64,000 nt of DNA from Coxiella-like endosymbiont (GTDB lineage: Bacteria > Pseudomonadota > Gammaproteobacteria > Coxiellales > Coxiellaceae). Positions 41,701 to 52,857 of the stretch are shown in pieces. How positions within the stretch are numbered: position 1 is the first letter of the stretch; every line of letters begins with the position of its first letter. The DNA is taken from positions 930,001 to 994,000 of the forward strand of contig NZ_CP094378.1 of assembly GCF_030643785.1 (NCBI RefSeq), in the 5' to 3' direction. The position numbers and the translations under genes are program-made. The notes under the pieces are model-generated. The model was not told the DNA's origin. It was given only the letters and a program-made list of their open reading frames with translations, and made no database searches.

Positions 41701-43400
41701 CTATTAAGTTCTTAATGTTAGCTTACTCTGATATCTGACTCAACCAATAATTCATACCGTGTGTGCACCAAACATGGGTCTGCAATAAACTGGGTATTGT
41801 TCGTCGACCAAAGACGCGTTACACAACACATCATCGCCAACATGTTTTCTTGAAAAAGGGCGTCAAACCTCTGCCACAGTGATAGTACATAGTGACGTAC
41901 GTGAGCAACCCATGAAACCCGACCATAAGGGTGAGGAAAAAACTAAAAAGAACTAATAGGGTAATCGGTATCTTATCGATGAGTTGCACTAATTTCCACT
42001 GCGCAATCGTTATTTGCTTAAACAACACCATTTCCTTTCGCGCTTATATCTCAGAAATCTTAAGGTCATGCGTTTTTTCACTGCGTTCTTTGTACCAGCG
42101 AAATAGTGTTGCTAAAAATGAAACCAAAAGCTAAAAAGCTTAATCATTTAGGTCCCCCACAACACATCTCGTTCAGTTAGGTCATATAAAGATCAATAAG
42201 GACCAATCATATCGCCAAAAACCCATGCTGCAAGACCAAATACCCGCGTCTATCATACTCCCCCGGCCGAAATCGGAAACCACACCAAACTAACAACTCC
42301 ATAGTGTCGGTACTACTAACGATTTTTTTGGCTTTTCAAAAACCCTCACCGTCGTTTGGAAAAATCGTTCAGCCCGTTTTTTCGCGAGCAAAAAGACAAA
42401 GAGTTAGGAAGAAAAAACTGATCGTAACAAGACTTTCTTGTAGTTTTTTTAAAAATTCACCAACATTATTTCATTAATCATTTTTACCACAATTGTTGTA
42501 TCTGACCACAAAGTAGCCAGACCTTGCTAAGTCATTAAAAAAGGAAGATAGGGGAAAAAGCAGTTTTCGATCGCGCAAAATGCTCATCTGAGCCCGTGGT
42601 TGTCCACCCCACATAAACTGTGAATGGTATACCGGCGCAAGTTCGGGTATGATTAACGCATGCTCCTCAGACCCTACAAAGGATCCCGGCGGATGATGTG
42701 AAAAATCCGATAACAGAAAAAATGCGCACCGGATCCCTCTCGCCACTTAATTCAAGAAACTGACCCTTGTGTACTTTTCTAAGGAATCCGCAAGCTTTAC
42801 CGCAGTAGGTGTGTTTTTTAGGTAAAATAGCATTTTTCCTTTGATAGTGGACTTCCTATCGTCTGATTAGCGATGGGCATCCATCTCAGTGCCGCAATAC
42901 TGTTGCAATGCTAATCGGCTTGATAATCGAAGGTCGTCAGTTTTAGGAAGCTGAGAGATAAAATCGAGTATATCTCCTTGACCGTTTTGATCCCTTTTTG
43001 ATCCCTTATTAAAGGGTGTGTAATAGTTAACGCGGTGCGCACCATCATCACCCGCCGTGTATTTTTCAACAAATCCGATCTAAGGGTTGAAAACCCTTGG
43101 CCCTCACTATACTTTACTTTATGCAGTTAAAATAGCCGTCCCCATATCGTTCATCTTCCAAGTATGATTCGGTGGCAGTTTTACCAATTAATTGACAATC
43201 CGCATCATTTACGTTTTCTGTGACGACGTATAAAAGCGCCCCCGCTACCACTCGAAGGTATCCAGAGTCATCATAGAATTTATGCAACAATATAAAGAAA
43301 TGTTAGGTCCCCTAATGATTCGAAAAGTGTTAACTCAATAATTTAATCTCGTCCAGGACTTGTTACTCCAATTTTATCATTTGTCGAGTTTGATCCTGAA
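41701..43400 (-). other. Decayed, unrecognised gene(s), less AT-rich
   Basis: Minus-strand coding-like pieces occur in order: YLRVVAGALLYVVTENVND with ADCQLIGKTATESYLEDERY near 43260-43130, VNYYTPFNKGSKRDQNGQGD near 43020, FSHHPPGSFVGSEEHALIIP and YHSQFMWGGQPRAQMSILRD near 42700-42560, and a membrane piece ITLLVLFSFFLTLMVGFHG near 41950. Together they might be one or two envelope or secretion genes, but no family could be named. GC is higher than in the DNA to the left. Confidence 0.35.
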
Positions 43401-43510
43401 ATTCTAAAGTTGTTATTAGCACCTCTTTTCATTCGGAATTAACTAAAAAAATATTTTCTAAAACAACTTTAAAAGCTTTGCTTTTCTAGATACGATTATT
43501 TAGTAAATTA

Positions 43511-43879
43511 TTGCTTTTTTTCATAAACTATTATCATCAAGACTTAAAATTTATAAAATATAAGACTCAAATGAAATTGATAACTATTATTCATCACAAA
43601 CTAGCACGCCTGAATTCTTCTAATCATATAGCCGAGATTGACCGAATTATAGCCACTCATTCACGATTAATATTGAAATATTTTTCACCAGAAATTTTTA
43701 AACCTACCAATTTAAGCTGTATTACCAAAAAATTATTAGGGAAATATTTAGCTACGCTAAAAAATAAAAAAGAAAATTATAATTCTCTGGTTTTTCCTAT
43801 AATTTCCTATAATATTAAGAGGTTTATTCCATTGAGGAGGATATACCCTCTCCAAATAGTAGGAGCTGATAGTAGGTAA
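43511..43879 (+). other. Unrecognised open frame
   Basis: A 122-codon frame; the part after MKLITIIHHKLARLNSSNHI is basic and helical and continues in other frames to about 44080 (LALSDGNLDKLFYACEIIV). Perhaps the remains of one plus-strand gene of about 180 codons. No motif identifies it. Confidence 0.3.
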
Positions 43880-44154
43880 CAGCTGAAACATTGAAAGACG
43901 TGATAGGGGTAATATTGATTTTGAAATTTTAGAAAAGTTAAAGAACAACCACTTGGCTCTCTCTGACGGCAATCTTGATAAACTATTTTACGCTTGTGAA
44001 ATAATTGTGAGGTATATAAGTCTGCCGCTTCCAACTTGGAGGATTCATTGGAAAGTTCATTTATATTAGGACATCGACAACATGCAAAACTGAATTCTTC
44101 AGTATTACGCGACTAGCACTCTTTTTTAGTGATTTTGGAGCGGCTAATCTCTTG

Positions 44155-45170
44155 TTATTCGCTTAACGAACTAACAATTGATTTAACAATTCCAGGCCCT
44201 TGATAGATCAAGCCCGTATAAATTTGAACTAAAGAAGCTCCTGCCTTAAAAAAGGCTTCGGCATCTTCAGGAAAAAAATCCCTCCCACCCCAACAATCGG
44301 AACAGCATCCTGCACCAACTTATGAAGTTGTTTAATAATGGTAAGGGTTTTAGGAAAAAGTGGCTTACCGCTGAGCCCACCCTTTTCATTTGCGTACATC
44401 AACCCTTCCACTCCTTGACGACTATTAGTCGTATTCGTAGCAATCAAGCCTTCTAGACGATGTTCCAAAGATAACAATGCGATGACTTTTAATTGTTCCA
44501 GCGTTAAATCCGGCGATATTTTAAAAAGTAATGGCACATGTCGTTGATGACGGTCCTCTAACCGACGCTGTTCTTCTTTAAGCTGACTCAGTAATTTTGA
44601 AAGATATTGTTCAGATTGCAATTCTCGTAAGCCGGGGGTGTTGGGAGAAGAGATATTTATTGTCGCATAATCTACGTAAGGATAGGTTTTTTCAAAACAA
44701 TATCGATAATTCTCATAAGCATTTTCCAAAGAAGTTGTTAAATTTTTACCGATATTTACCCCGACAATACCCTTTACTTTTCGCTTTTTGAGTTGTTCCA
44801 CGAAATAATCAACACCCGCATTATTGAAACCAAAACGGTTAATTAACGCTTGTGCTTTTGATAGATGAAATAAGCGGGGCTTTGGATTACCGGGTTGAGA
44901 TTTTGGAGTCACCGAACCTATTTCCACAAAACCAAAACCAAGTCCAAGTAACAGATCTATGTAATCACCATTTTTGTCTAAGCCTGCTGCAAGTCCAACC
45001 GGATTTGGAAATTGCAAACCAAACGCTGAGATGGGTTTTTGTGGAAAATGCTGCAAATATCGTTTGATCATCCAAGGACGGAAAGATGATTTCAAAGCAG
45101 ATAAGGTCAAATAATGCGCTTGTTCAGGTTTTAACTGAAATAATAAAGGACGCAAATATTCGTAAATCAT
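44155..45170 (-). CDS. pyrD: Dihydroorotate dehydrogenase (quinone), frameshifted at a T7 run
   Basis: Class 2, membrane-associated PyrD of pyrimidine synthesis. Landmarks from start ATG 45170 are [71 protein letters not shown], the catalytic [24 protein letters not shown] and GLSGKPLFP. Near the C-terminus sense T7 (44272-44278) needs one more T to pass from VGVGGIFF into [29 protein letters not shown] and TAA 44155. Repaired length is about 338 residues (E. coli 336). The start overlaps the stop of a broken upstream gene (ATGA). Confidence 0.93.
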
Positions 45171-45721
45171 AAAGTCAACTCTTTTGTCCATATCTGCAAC
45201 ATCGCGTTACTTCCTTTCTGCAGTTTATAAAGGAAAACTTCCCACACTTCAATTCCGTAATCTCGTTCCTGTAAAAAAACTATAACTGACCCGAGCGAAC
45301 CAGAAACTTCTCCCTGCTTCATCCAAAAGTGGAAATACGCGTACTTCTGGGGCCCACTTGGCAAAGTTCGATAATAACGAGCTATGGTGAAGCTTGTTTA
45401 TTTTGGAATAGGAGATCGGTATATAACGCTAACTCAAATTGAAAATCTTCGAAAGGAAAGCGAGATAAATGAGCAACTTGATAGCGGTCTTCTATTCGGC
45501 CCCTTGAGAATAATCATTTACGAAAAGTCGCGCATAATGATTATTCCAAACGCTGAGGATATTTTCCAGGGTATATTCTCGCCTTGTTCTTGAATTTGAT
45601 CTTCGCAATGGTAGAGTTGGGTCACTAAGTCTTGAATAACCTTATTAACATGCGTGGACATATCTAAGGATTCAAGATCACAATGAGAGTCAGCACTCAT
45701 CACGCTGGTATGTGCCCACAA
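45167..45721 (-). pseudogene. Unrecognised gene coupled to pyrD
   Basis: Reading from about 45721, pieces MSTHVNKVIQDLVTQLYHCE, GENIPWKISSAFG, then EDRYQVAHLSRFPFEDFQFE, LALYTDLLFQNKQASP, then RTLPSGPQKYAYFHFWMKQG and [18 protein letters not shown] appear in order in changing frames. Together they would make a soluble protein of about 185 residues ending with TGA that overlaps the pyrD start. The last third is an undamaged open frame. I do not know the family. Two frame changes and one or two stops. Confidence 0.4.
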
Positions 45722-46016
45722 GCTTGATACATTTCAGCATTAAAATTCGAAAACTCTGCTAGGATAATCTAAAATTTTTTGCTCCCAATCATCGTGGGTT
45801 AAAAGTAAACATAGCAATAAACCCAACTGGGAATTAATGAGGTATCTCTTGAAGCCATTATCATGTTATCTTCCATGTTGAATGTTAAAATAACGAAAAC
45901 TTATCAGGAACTTCCCGGTATAAGTGACTCAGCTATCTATTTAAAAACGAAAATAGTCACCTGTGTTGCCTACGAGAGTAAGAGTAACTGAGTTCCATTA
46001 CTAAGGTAATCATAAC

Positions 46017-47176
46017 ATGATTCACGGACTCAATTTTCAGCTCGATGATACCGTTCAAATGCTACGCCAAGCAGTACAACAGTTTGCTGAACAAGAAATT
46101 GCTCCTCGAGCAAGAGAAATAGATCTGACGAATCAATTCCCACGCGATCTTTGGCCCAAGTTGGGTGAATTAGGTTTTTTGGAATTACGGTCGATGAAAA
46201 ATACGGGGGTGCCCATATGGGCTATCTTGCCCATGTAGTTACTATGGAGGAAATTAGTCGTACTTCCGCTTCCGTTGGATTAAGTTATGGTGCCCATTCT
46301 AATTTATGCGTTAATCAACTGAGTCGTTTTGGTACGGAAGCACAAAAAAAACGTTATTTACCTAAGTTAATTAGCGGAGAGTATGTTGGTGCATTGGCTA
46401 TGAGCGAAACCGAATCGGGCTCCGACATCATTAGTATGCGTCTCTCCGCCAAAGAAGAAGCGGATGGATTTATTTTGAATGGCACTAAAATGTGGATTAC
46501 GAATGGTTTTGAAGCAGACGTGCTAATTGTGTATGGCAAAACTGATCCCACTGTCGGTTCACGTGGCATCAGTGCGTTTTTAATTGAAAAAAATTTCCAA
46601 GGTTATCGAACTGCTCAAAAGCTCGATAAATTAGGGATGCGTGGGTCAGATACCTGTGAATTAGTTTTTGATAATTGCAAAGTGCCCAAAGGAAATGTAT
46701 TAGGGGAAATTAATCGGGGTGTTCCCATATTAATGAGTGGGCTTGATTACGAACGGCTTGTTCTAGCCGGTGGACCCTTAGGAATAATGCAAGCCTGTTT
46801 GGATTTTGTGTTACCTTATATTCATGAACGCAAACAATTTAAAAAATCTATAGGTGAATTTCAATTGATTCAAGCTAAAATAGCCGATATGTATACCGCA
46901 TTAAACGCCAGCCGATCTTACGTATATGCGGTAGCCCAATCGGCCGATCTTGGGAAGATTTGCCCCAAAGATGCCGCGAGTGCGTTGATGTTTGCTGCCG
47001 AAAATGCTACCCAAGTGGCTTTGCAAGCTATTCAATGTTTAGGTGGTAATGGATATATTACGGAATTTCCGGTAGAACGATTTCTGCGTGATGCTAAATT
47101 ATACGAAATCGGTGCAGGTACATCAGAAATTAGACGAATTGTAATTGGCCGTGAGCTCTTTCGAGAAGGTGAATAA
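46017..47176 (+). CDS. Acyl-CoA dehydrogenase, probably isovaleryl-CoA dehydrogenase; one frameshift
   Basis: Oxidises isovaleryl-CoA (or similar) with FAD in leucine catabolism. First frame: [41 protein letters not shown]. At T6G2 (46175-46182) one more base is needed to read [20 protein letters not shown]. The second frame continues unbroken: [69 protein letters not shown] and the end [36 protein letters not shown]. Repaired length is about 386. The [12 protein letters not shown] end and the mccB/hydratase/mccA neighbours favour isovaleryl-CoA dehydrogenase (liuA/ivd). It ends against the thiolase remnant. Confidence 0.88.
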
Positions 47177-48412
47177 TGATAAAAGATCCAATTGTTGTCT
47201 TAAGCGCCACGCGTACGCCAATGGGCCTATTATGTTATGGCGGATATTTTAAAGAAATACATTCGAGTGAATTAGCGAGTGAATTAGGCACTACAGCAAT
47301 CAAAGCGGACCATTGAACGCGCCGGACTTGATCTCGAAAATATCGACGAAGTCATTATGGGTTGTATATACTCTCCACCGATCAGGGACAAGCGGTGGGC
47401 CGCCGCGGGAGCCCCGTTCGGCAAGCCGCTATAAAAGCAGGGCTTCCGCCGAATATTCCCTGCACCACTAATGATATGGCTCTGTGGGATGAAAGCTATA
47501 AAACCATTTTAACCCACAATGGGATTCTCGCCAGTTCTTATAAGCCATGTTGTTGCCGTCGGTATGGAAAATATACCTAAAATATGTCTACGGCCCCCCA
47601 TATCTCCTTATATTAAGGATAAAAGCTCGTTTTGGTTTATCATCGACTCTGGGATACGACCAAATTTATGGCCACATGATGCTGAATGCCTTAGAGGATG
47701 CATATGATACTAGGAAAGCCATGGGTGTATTTGGGGAAAAATGTGTGGATAAATATCAATTTTCGTCAAAAGAACTGGATGATTTTTCTCTTACATCATT
47801 AACTCGAGCAAAAAAAGCAAGCGAAGATGGGACCTTTTTCGCAAGGAATTGTTTTGATTACAGTAAAACATGGGAAAAAACTATTGAAGTTATTCATCAT
47901 GATAAAAATGCTCTCAAAGCTAACCCAGAAAAATCTCCCATTTAAAGCCTGCTTTTAAACTAGATAGATCAGTAACAGCAGCAAACTCCAGCTCTATTTC
48001 AGATGATGCAAGCGGCACTAATTTTGATGCGGCTCTTAGAAGCAAAAAAATTGAGTATCCGAACAAATGGCAAAAATTATCAGCCATTTCACTCATACCC
48101 AAGAGCCTGTTCTGGTTTACAATAGCACCAATTAACGCTACCCAAGGTTTATGGAAAAATTAAAAAAAGAAGAGGTCGATTTATTTGAAATTAACGAAGT
48201 CTTTGCCGCTGTGTTACAATGGCAGCTATGAAAGAAATTAGTTTACTGCATAAAGAAAGTTAATCTCTACGGAGGGGCTTGTGCGGTTAGGCCATCCTAA
48301 CGGGGTTTCTGGTGCGCGGCGCATTGTGGTCAACTTTACTCCTATGCATTACAAAAAAATAATTTGCAGCGCGGCAGAAGCAACAGCCATTGCAATTTCG
48401 GAGGAGAGTTAG
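47176..48412 (+). pseudogene. Acetyl-CoA acetyltransferase (thiolase) remnant
   Basis: Begins at ATG 47176 with [17 protein letters not shown], then pieces SELASELGTTAIKA, QAAIKAGLPPNIPC, THNGILASSY, a GYDQIYGHMMLNALEDAYDT stretch, RKAMGVFGEKCVDKYQFS, TSLTRAKKASEDGTF and near the end EVDLFEINEVFAAV, NLYGGACAV. This is the full order of a type II thiolase. The catalytic-Cys segment is frameshifted and short of two residues, and stops and frame changes are frequent throughout, unlike the single-indel genes nearby. The enzyme would have finished leucine breakdown (acetoacetyl-CoA to acetyl-CoA). Confidence 0.8.
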
Positions 48413-48466
48413 AGTTAGTATTTAGGTGTTAATTAGTATGAGGTGTTAAAAGGAAAAAGATCACCT

Positions 48467-50074
48467 ATGCCAAAAATTATTTCAAAAATAAAAATTAACA
48501 GCGATGAATTTAAGAATAACAAAAACGTCATGGACGCACAGATTCAAGAACTGGAAAGAGTGCTGTCTGAAATTAAGCGAGGAGGTCCGGAAAAAGCTCG
48601 CAACCGTCAACGGGAACAAGGAAAATTATTAGTACGAGAACGTATAGATCATTTATTGGATCCGGGTTCCCCTTTCCTAGAATTCTCTACTCTCGCTGGT
48701 TATCAACTTTATGATGACACCGTTCCTGCAGGAGGTGTCATCAGTGGAATTGGTCAAATTGCGGGACAAGAATGCGCAGTCGTAGCTAATGATGCTACCG
48801 TTAAAGGCGGAACATATTACCCTATTAGTGTAAAAAAACATTTACGTGCTCAAACTATTGCAGAAGAAAATAACCTCCCATGTATCTATCTCGTCGATTC
48901 TGGCGGAGCTTACTTACCCAAGCAAGATGAAGTTTTTCCTGATCGGGATCATTTTGGTCATATTTTTTATAATCAAGCGCGTTTGTCTGCCAAAAATATT
49001 CCACAAATTGCTGTCGTTATGGGATCCTGTACTGCAGGAGGAGCCTATGTCCCTGCAATGGCGGATGAAGTAGTTATGGTAAAAAATCAAGCGACTATTT
49101 TTCTGGGTGGCCCTCCTCTCGTAAAAGCAGCGATAGGTGAAGTGGTTACTACTGAAGAATTGGGAGGCGCCAACGTTCATTGTCGACTTTCTGGTGTAGC
49201 CGACTATTTAGCTGAAAATGACTGGCAAGCACTCAAATTAACTCGAAATATTGTAAATAACCTGAATCGTAAAAAAAATATCCCCCTTTATATCCGCACT
49301 CCTCAAGAACCTGCTTACCCTATTGAAGAACTTTTAGGAATCATTAATACAGATCCCCGGAAACCTTACGATGTTCATGAAATTATTGCTCGATTGGTTG
49401 ATGGTTCTTCATTTGAAAAATTTAAAGCATTGTATGGAACCACGTTAGTTTGTGGCTTTGCACATATTTATGGTTATCCTATAGGGATTATTGCCAATAA
49501 TGGCATTCTCTTTTCCGAATCTGCACTTAAAGGTGTCCATTTTATCGAATTATGTAGTCAACGCAAAATTCCTCTGGTTTTTTTGCAAAATATCACCGGT
49601 TTTATGGTCGGTAAAAAATATGAAAATGCAGGCATTGCTAAACATGGTGCCAAAATGGTTCATGCTGTCGCATGTACAGAGGTTCCAAAATTCACTATTA
49701 TTATTGGAAATAGTTACGGTGCAGGAAATTATGCCATGTGTGGTCGTGGTTACGATCCACGATTTTTATTTATGTGGCCTAATGCACGTATTGGAGTTAT
49801 GGGAGGCGAACAAGCTGCAAACGTCTTGGCACAAGTGAAGCGCAACCAAATGGAACGGCACAGCGAAATATGGGATGGAAAAGAAGAAGCTCAATTTAAA
49901 GCCAATATCCGGACTAATTATGAAGCACAAGCTAACCCTTACTATTCCAGTTCTCGACTATGGGACGATGGTGTTATTAACCCTCTCGACACTCGTCGAA
50001 TATTAGGTCTTTGCATTTCTGCAAGCCTAAATGCACCTATTCGGGAAACCCGTTTTGGAATTTTGCGAATGTAA
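48467..50074 (+). CDS. mccB: Methylcrotonyl-CoA carboxylase, carboxyltransferase (beta) subunit
   Basis: A 535-residue carboxyltransferase of the biotin-dependent acyl-CoA carboxylase family, moving CO2 from carboxybiotin to 3-methylcrotonyl-CoA. Start at 48467 (MPKIISKI) fits the family better than 48443. Landmarks are [104 protein letters not shown] and the [15 protein letters not shown] loop typical of MccB rather than propionyl-CoA carboxylase. Two A7-A8 runs inside are in frame. It is followed at 15 bp by the hydratase gene. Confidence 0.92.
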   Translation: MPKIISKIKINSDEFKNNKNVMDAQIQELERVLSEIKRGGPEKARNRQREQGKLLVRERIDHLLDPGSPFLEFSTLAGYQLYDDTVPAGGVISGIGQIAGQECAVVANDATVKGGTYYPISVKKHLRAQTIAEENNLPCIYLVDSGGAYLPKQDEVFPDRDHFGHIFYNQARLSAKNIPQIAVVMGSCTAGGAYVPAMADEVVMVKNQATIFLGGPPLVKAAIGEVVTTEELGGANVHCRLSGVADYLAENDWQALKLTRNIVNNLNRKKNIPLYIRTPQEPAYPIEELLGIINTDPRKPYDVHEIIARLVDGSSFEKFKALYGTTLVCGFAHIYGYPIGIIANNGILFSESALKGVHFIELCSQRKIPLVFLQNITGFMVGKKYENAGIAKHGAKMVHAVACTEVPKFTIIIGNSYGAGNYAMCGRGYDPRFLFMWPNARIGVMGGEQAANVLAQVKRNQMERHSEIWDGKEEAQFKANIRTNYEAQANPYYSSSRLWDDGVINPLDTRRILGLCISASLNAPIRETRFGILRM

Positions 50075-50089
50075 AAAGGAAGGACAATT

Positions 50090-50857
50090 ATGAATAAATT
50101 TACTTATATCCGCCAACGTTATGAAGGAAATATAGGTTTAATTACTTTTAACCGTCCTGAAAAACATAATGCGTTTGATGAGCAATTTATTGCTGAATTA
50201 AAACAAGCTTTACAACAAGCAAATCACGAAGAAACATGTCAAGTCATTATTATCAATGCGGAGGGGACTAATTTTTGCGCGGGTGCCGATTTAAATTGGA
50301 TGAAACGTATGTCAGGATTCACTCGTGAAGAAAACGAAGCTGATGCAATTGCTTTTGCCGACCTTTTGCAATTGATTAATCACTTGTCGAAACCTAATAT
50401 TGCCTTAGTTCAAGGAAATATTATTGGGGGAGGTATTGGTTTAATTGCTTGCTGCGACGTTGTAATTGCTTCTACCGATACGAAATTTTCTTTTTCAGAA
50501 GTTAGATTAGGACTAACCCCTGCAACTATTGCACCTTACATCATTCGCGCTATTGGATATAGCGCTACTCGCCGCTATTTTCTAACGGCGGAATTTTTCA
50601 ATGCTTTAGAAGCACAAAAATTAGGACTTCTCCACCACGTTGTTAATCAGAATGAATTGCTAACAACTGGAAAAAATCTTGCTAAATTAATTACCCAAAA
50701 TAGTCCACAAGCTTTATCTCACGTCAAACAATTGCTCAATAATTTGTATCCAATCAACGGAACTGTTGTTTCGCAAACTGCAGCGCTTTTAGCTACCGTT
50801 CGTTCTTCCAAGGAAGCTCAAGATAGAATTCAAATATTTTTAAAAAATAAAGTCTAA
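50090..50857 (+). CDS. Enoyl-CoA hydratase/isomerase family, probably methylglutaconyl-CoA hydratase
   Basis: A 255-residue crotonase-fold protein. Oxyanion-hole and catalytic segments are NFCAGADLNWMKRM (about 62-75) and IIGGGIGLIACCDVVIA (about 110-126), with FSFSEVRLGLTPATIAPYII following. The position between mccB and mccA, and ADLNWM as in AUH-type hydratases, support methylglutaconyl-CoA hydratase (liuC), the step after the carboxylase. Spacing of 15 bp to mccB and 29 bp to mccA, with an aaggag-like Shine-Dalgarno, indicates one operon. Frame is intact. Confidence 0.87.
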   Translation: MNKFTYIRQRYEGNIGLITFNRPEKHNAFDEQFIAELKQALQQANHEETCQVIIINAEGTNFCAGADLNWMKRMSGFTREENEADAIAFADLLQLINHLSKPNIALVQGNIIGGGIGLIACCDVVIASTDTKFSFSEVRLGLTPATIAPYIIRAIGYSATRRYFLTAEFFNALEAQKLGLLHHVVNQNELLTTGKNLAKLITQNSPQALSHVKQLLNNLYPINGTVVSQTAALLATVRSSKEAQDRIQIFLKNKV

Positions 50858-50886
50858 TCGGTAGTTAAGGAGTTCAGAATCTCTAT

Positions 50887-52857
50887 ATGTTTCGCAAATT
50901 ATTAATTGCTAATCGCGGCGAAATTGCTTGTCGAATAATTAAAACGGCTAAAAAATATGGCATTAAGACTGTTGCAGTTTATTCTTCGATTGATAAAGAG
51001 GCGCATCATGTCAAATTAGCTGATGAGTCTTTTTTGATCGGTCCGCCCCCTCCTGCAAAAAGTTATTTAAATGGTGAAAAAATTATCAACGTTGCGCTGG
51101 AAGCAAAAGTGCAAGCTATTCATCCCGGTTATGGATTTCTATCTGAGAATGCAAAATTTGCCAGTCTATGTCAACAAAAAGAAATTATTTTTATTGGTCC
51201 CCCTCTTCAAGCTATTAGTGTTATGGGAGACAAACGCGAAGCTAAGAAATTAATGGAAAAAGCCGGTGTTCCGGTGGTGCCAGGTTATCAAGGTGCCTTC
51301 CAAGATTTAAACATATTGCAGGAACAAGCTATAACCATAGGATTTCCTCTTTTAATTAAAGCAGCTGCTGGCGGCGGAGGGAAAGGAATGCGTTTAGTGA
51401 CCAATAGTAATGACTTAGAAAACGCACTGCGATCCGCGCAACGCGAAGCAAAATCTAGTTTCGATGATGATACTGTTTTTCTGGAAAAATATATAAAACC
51501 GGCGCGCCATGTGGAAGTGCAAATCTTTTTGGACCAGCAAGGCGATGGCATTTATCTATTCGATCGAGATTGTTCTATTCAACGTCGCTACCAAAAAATT
51601 ATCGAGGAAGCTATTGCCCCCAATTTAAAAGAAACTACCCGACAAAAAATGGGGGAAACTGCTATAAAAGCCGCCAAAACCGTTAATTATGAAGGCGCCG
51701 GAACGGTCGAATTTCTGGTAGATCAGTCAGAAAATTTTTACTTCATGGAAATGAATACTCGTTTACAGGTTGAGCATCCGGTAACGGAAATGATAACTGG
51801 ATTAGATTTGGTAGAATGGCAATTCAGAATCGCTAGCGGCGAATCTCTTCCTTGCTCTCAAGAGCAAATCAAAGTAACAGGACATGCTTTTGAAGCGCGG
51901 ATTTATGCGGAAAATCGCGAAAATAATTTCGCTCCCTCTATGGGAAAAATAACTTACTTTAATTTACCTCCCGAAGAGAAACGAATACGATTCGATACGG
52001 GAGTCACTCAAAATGACATTATTACTCCCTATTACGACCCCCTAATCGCCAAATTAATTGTTCACGAAAAAGATCGAGCAACTGCTTTACAATTATTACA
52101 AAACACCTTAGAAAAAATTTTTATTATCGGAATCGATACAAACATATCCTTTCTTCACCAAATATGTGGAACTCAAGCCTTTAAAGAGGCTAAAATTCAT
52201 ACAACATTAGTTGAAGTTGAAATCTCTAGAATTCTTAAAAAAGAATTGTTACCCGATGAGGTTTTATTAATTACTTGTTTCGCCGAGTTGCAGCAACAAA
52301 AAACGGCAATTGAAAAATTAGCTTTCCAATCAGTAGATCCTTACTCCCCGTGGTTTATTCACGACAATTGGCGTTTGTTTTCACCGCCTGAAAAAATATT
52401 ACAATTTTGGTATAAAGAAGATAGTTTCGAAATTAAAGCTGATGAATTAATTCTTCTTGAACGTTCATTTTTGATTACTGGGCAAAAGCAAAATAATTAT
52501 CAGTTTAAAATTATTTACAACAATCAAGTTTTAGAAGCAGCGGCCATTCTTTGTGAAGAAGATTGGCATATCTTTTATAAAGCGAGCCATTTTGTACTTT
52601 CAAAGCAAAATCCTAAAGCTTCAATGACTAACGAAGCAATTGCTGATAATCAATTTATTGCTCCCATTCCAGGAACCGTTATTGAAATTTTTGTTGAACC
52701 TAATCAATCAGTAAAAAAAGGCGATCGCCTACTTATCTTAGAAGCCATGAAAATGGAGCATACTCTCACAGCCACTAAAGATGGAGTGATACAAGCCCTA
52801 CTGTGTAAAACCGGTGACTTAGTAGATGAAGGCGCTCAGCTTTTGAAATTAAACTGA
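50887..52857 (+). CDS. mccA: Methylcrotonyl-CoA carboxylase, biotin carboxylase (alpha) subunit
   Basis: A 656-residue subunit. The biotin carboxylase domain (1 to about 445) has FRKLLIANRGEIACRIIKTA, HPGYGFLSENAKFA, the ATP-grasp glycine loop AAAGGGGKGMRLV, EKYIKPARHVEVQIF, DCSIQRRYQKIIEEAIAP and MEMNTRLQVEHPVTE. A linker/BT domain follows, then the biotinyl domain with EAMKMEHT, Lys about 622 being the biotin site. The gene ends in a perfect 11-bp tandem duplication (tgaaattaaac twice) that places two possible ends next to each other; the stop is TGA at 52855. Normal length and no indels. The biotin ligase BirA starts at the right edge of the window. Confidence 0.94.
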   Translation: MFRKLLIANRGEIACRIIKTAKKYGIKTVAVYSSIDKEAHHVKLADESFLIGPPPPAKSYLNGEKIINVALEAKVQAIHPGYGFLSENAKFASLCQQKEIIFIGPPLQAISVMGDKREAKKLMEKAGVPVVPGYQGAFQDLNILQEQAITIGFPLLIKAAAGGGGKGMRLVTNSNDLENALRSAQREAKSSFDDDTVFLEKYIKPARHVEVQIFLDQQGDGIYLFDRDCSIQRRYQKIIEEAIAPNLKETTRQKMGETAIKAAKTVNYEGAGTVEFLVDQSENFYFMEMNTRLQVEHPVTEMITGLDLVEWQFRIASGESLPCSQEQIKVTGHAFEARIYAENRENNFAPSMGKITYFNLPPEEKRIRFDTGVTQNDIITPYYDPLIAKLIVHEKDRATALQLLQNTLEKIFIIGIDTNISFLHQICGTQAFKEAKIHTTLVEVEISRILKKELLPDEVLLITCFAELQQQKTAIEKLAFQSVDPYSPWFIHDNWRLFSPPEKILQFWYKEDSFEIKADELILLERSFLITGQKQNNYQFKIIYNNQVLEAAAILCEEDWHIFYKASHFVLSKQNPKASMTNEAIADNQFIAPIPGTVIEIFVEPNQSVKKGDRLLILEAMKMEHTLTATKDGVIQALLCKTGDLVDEGAQLLKLN

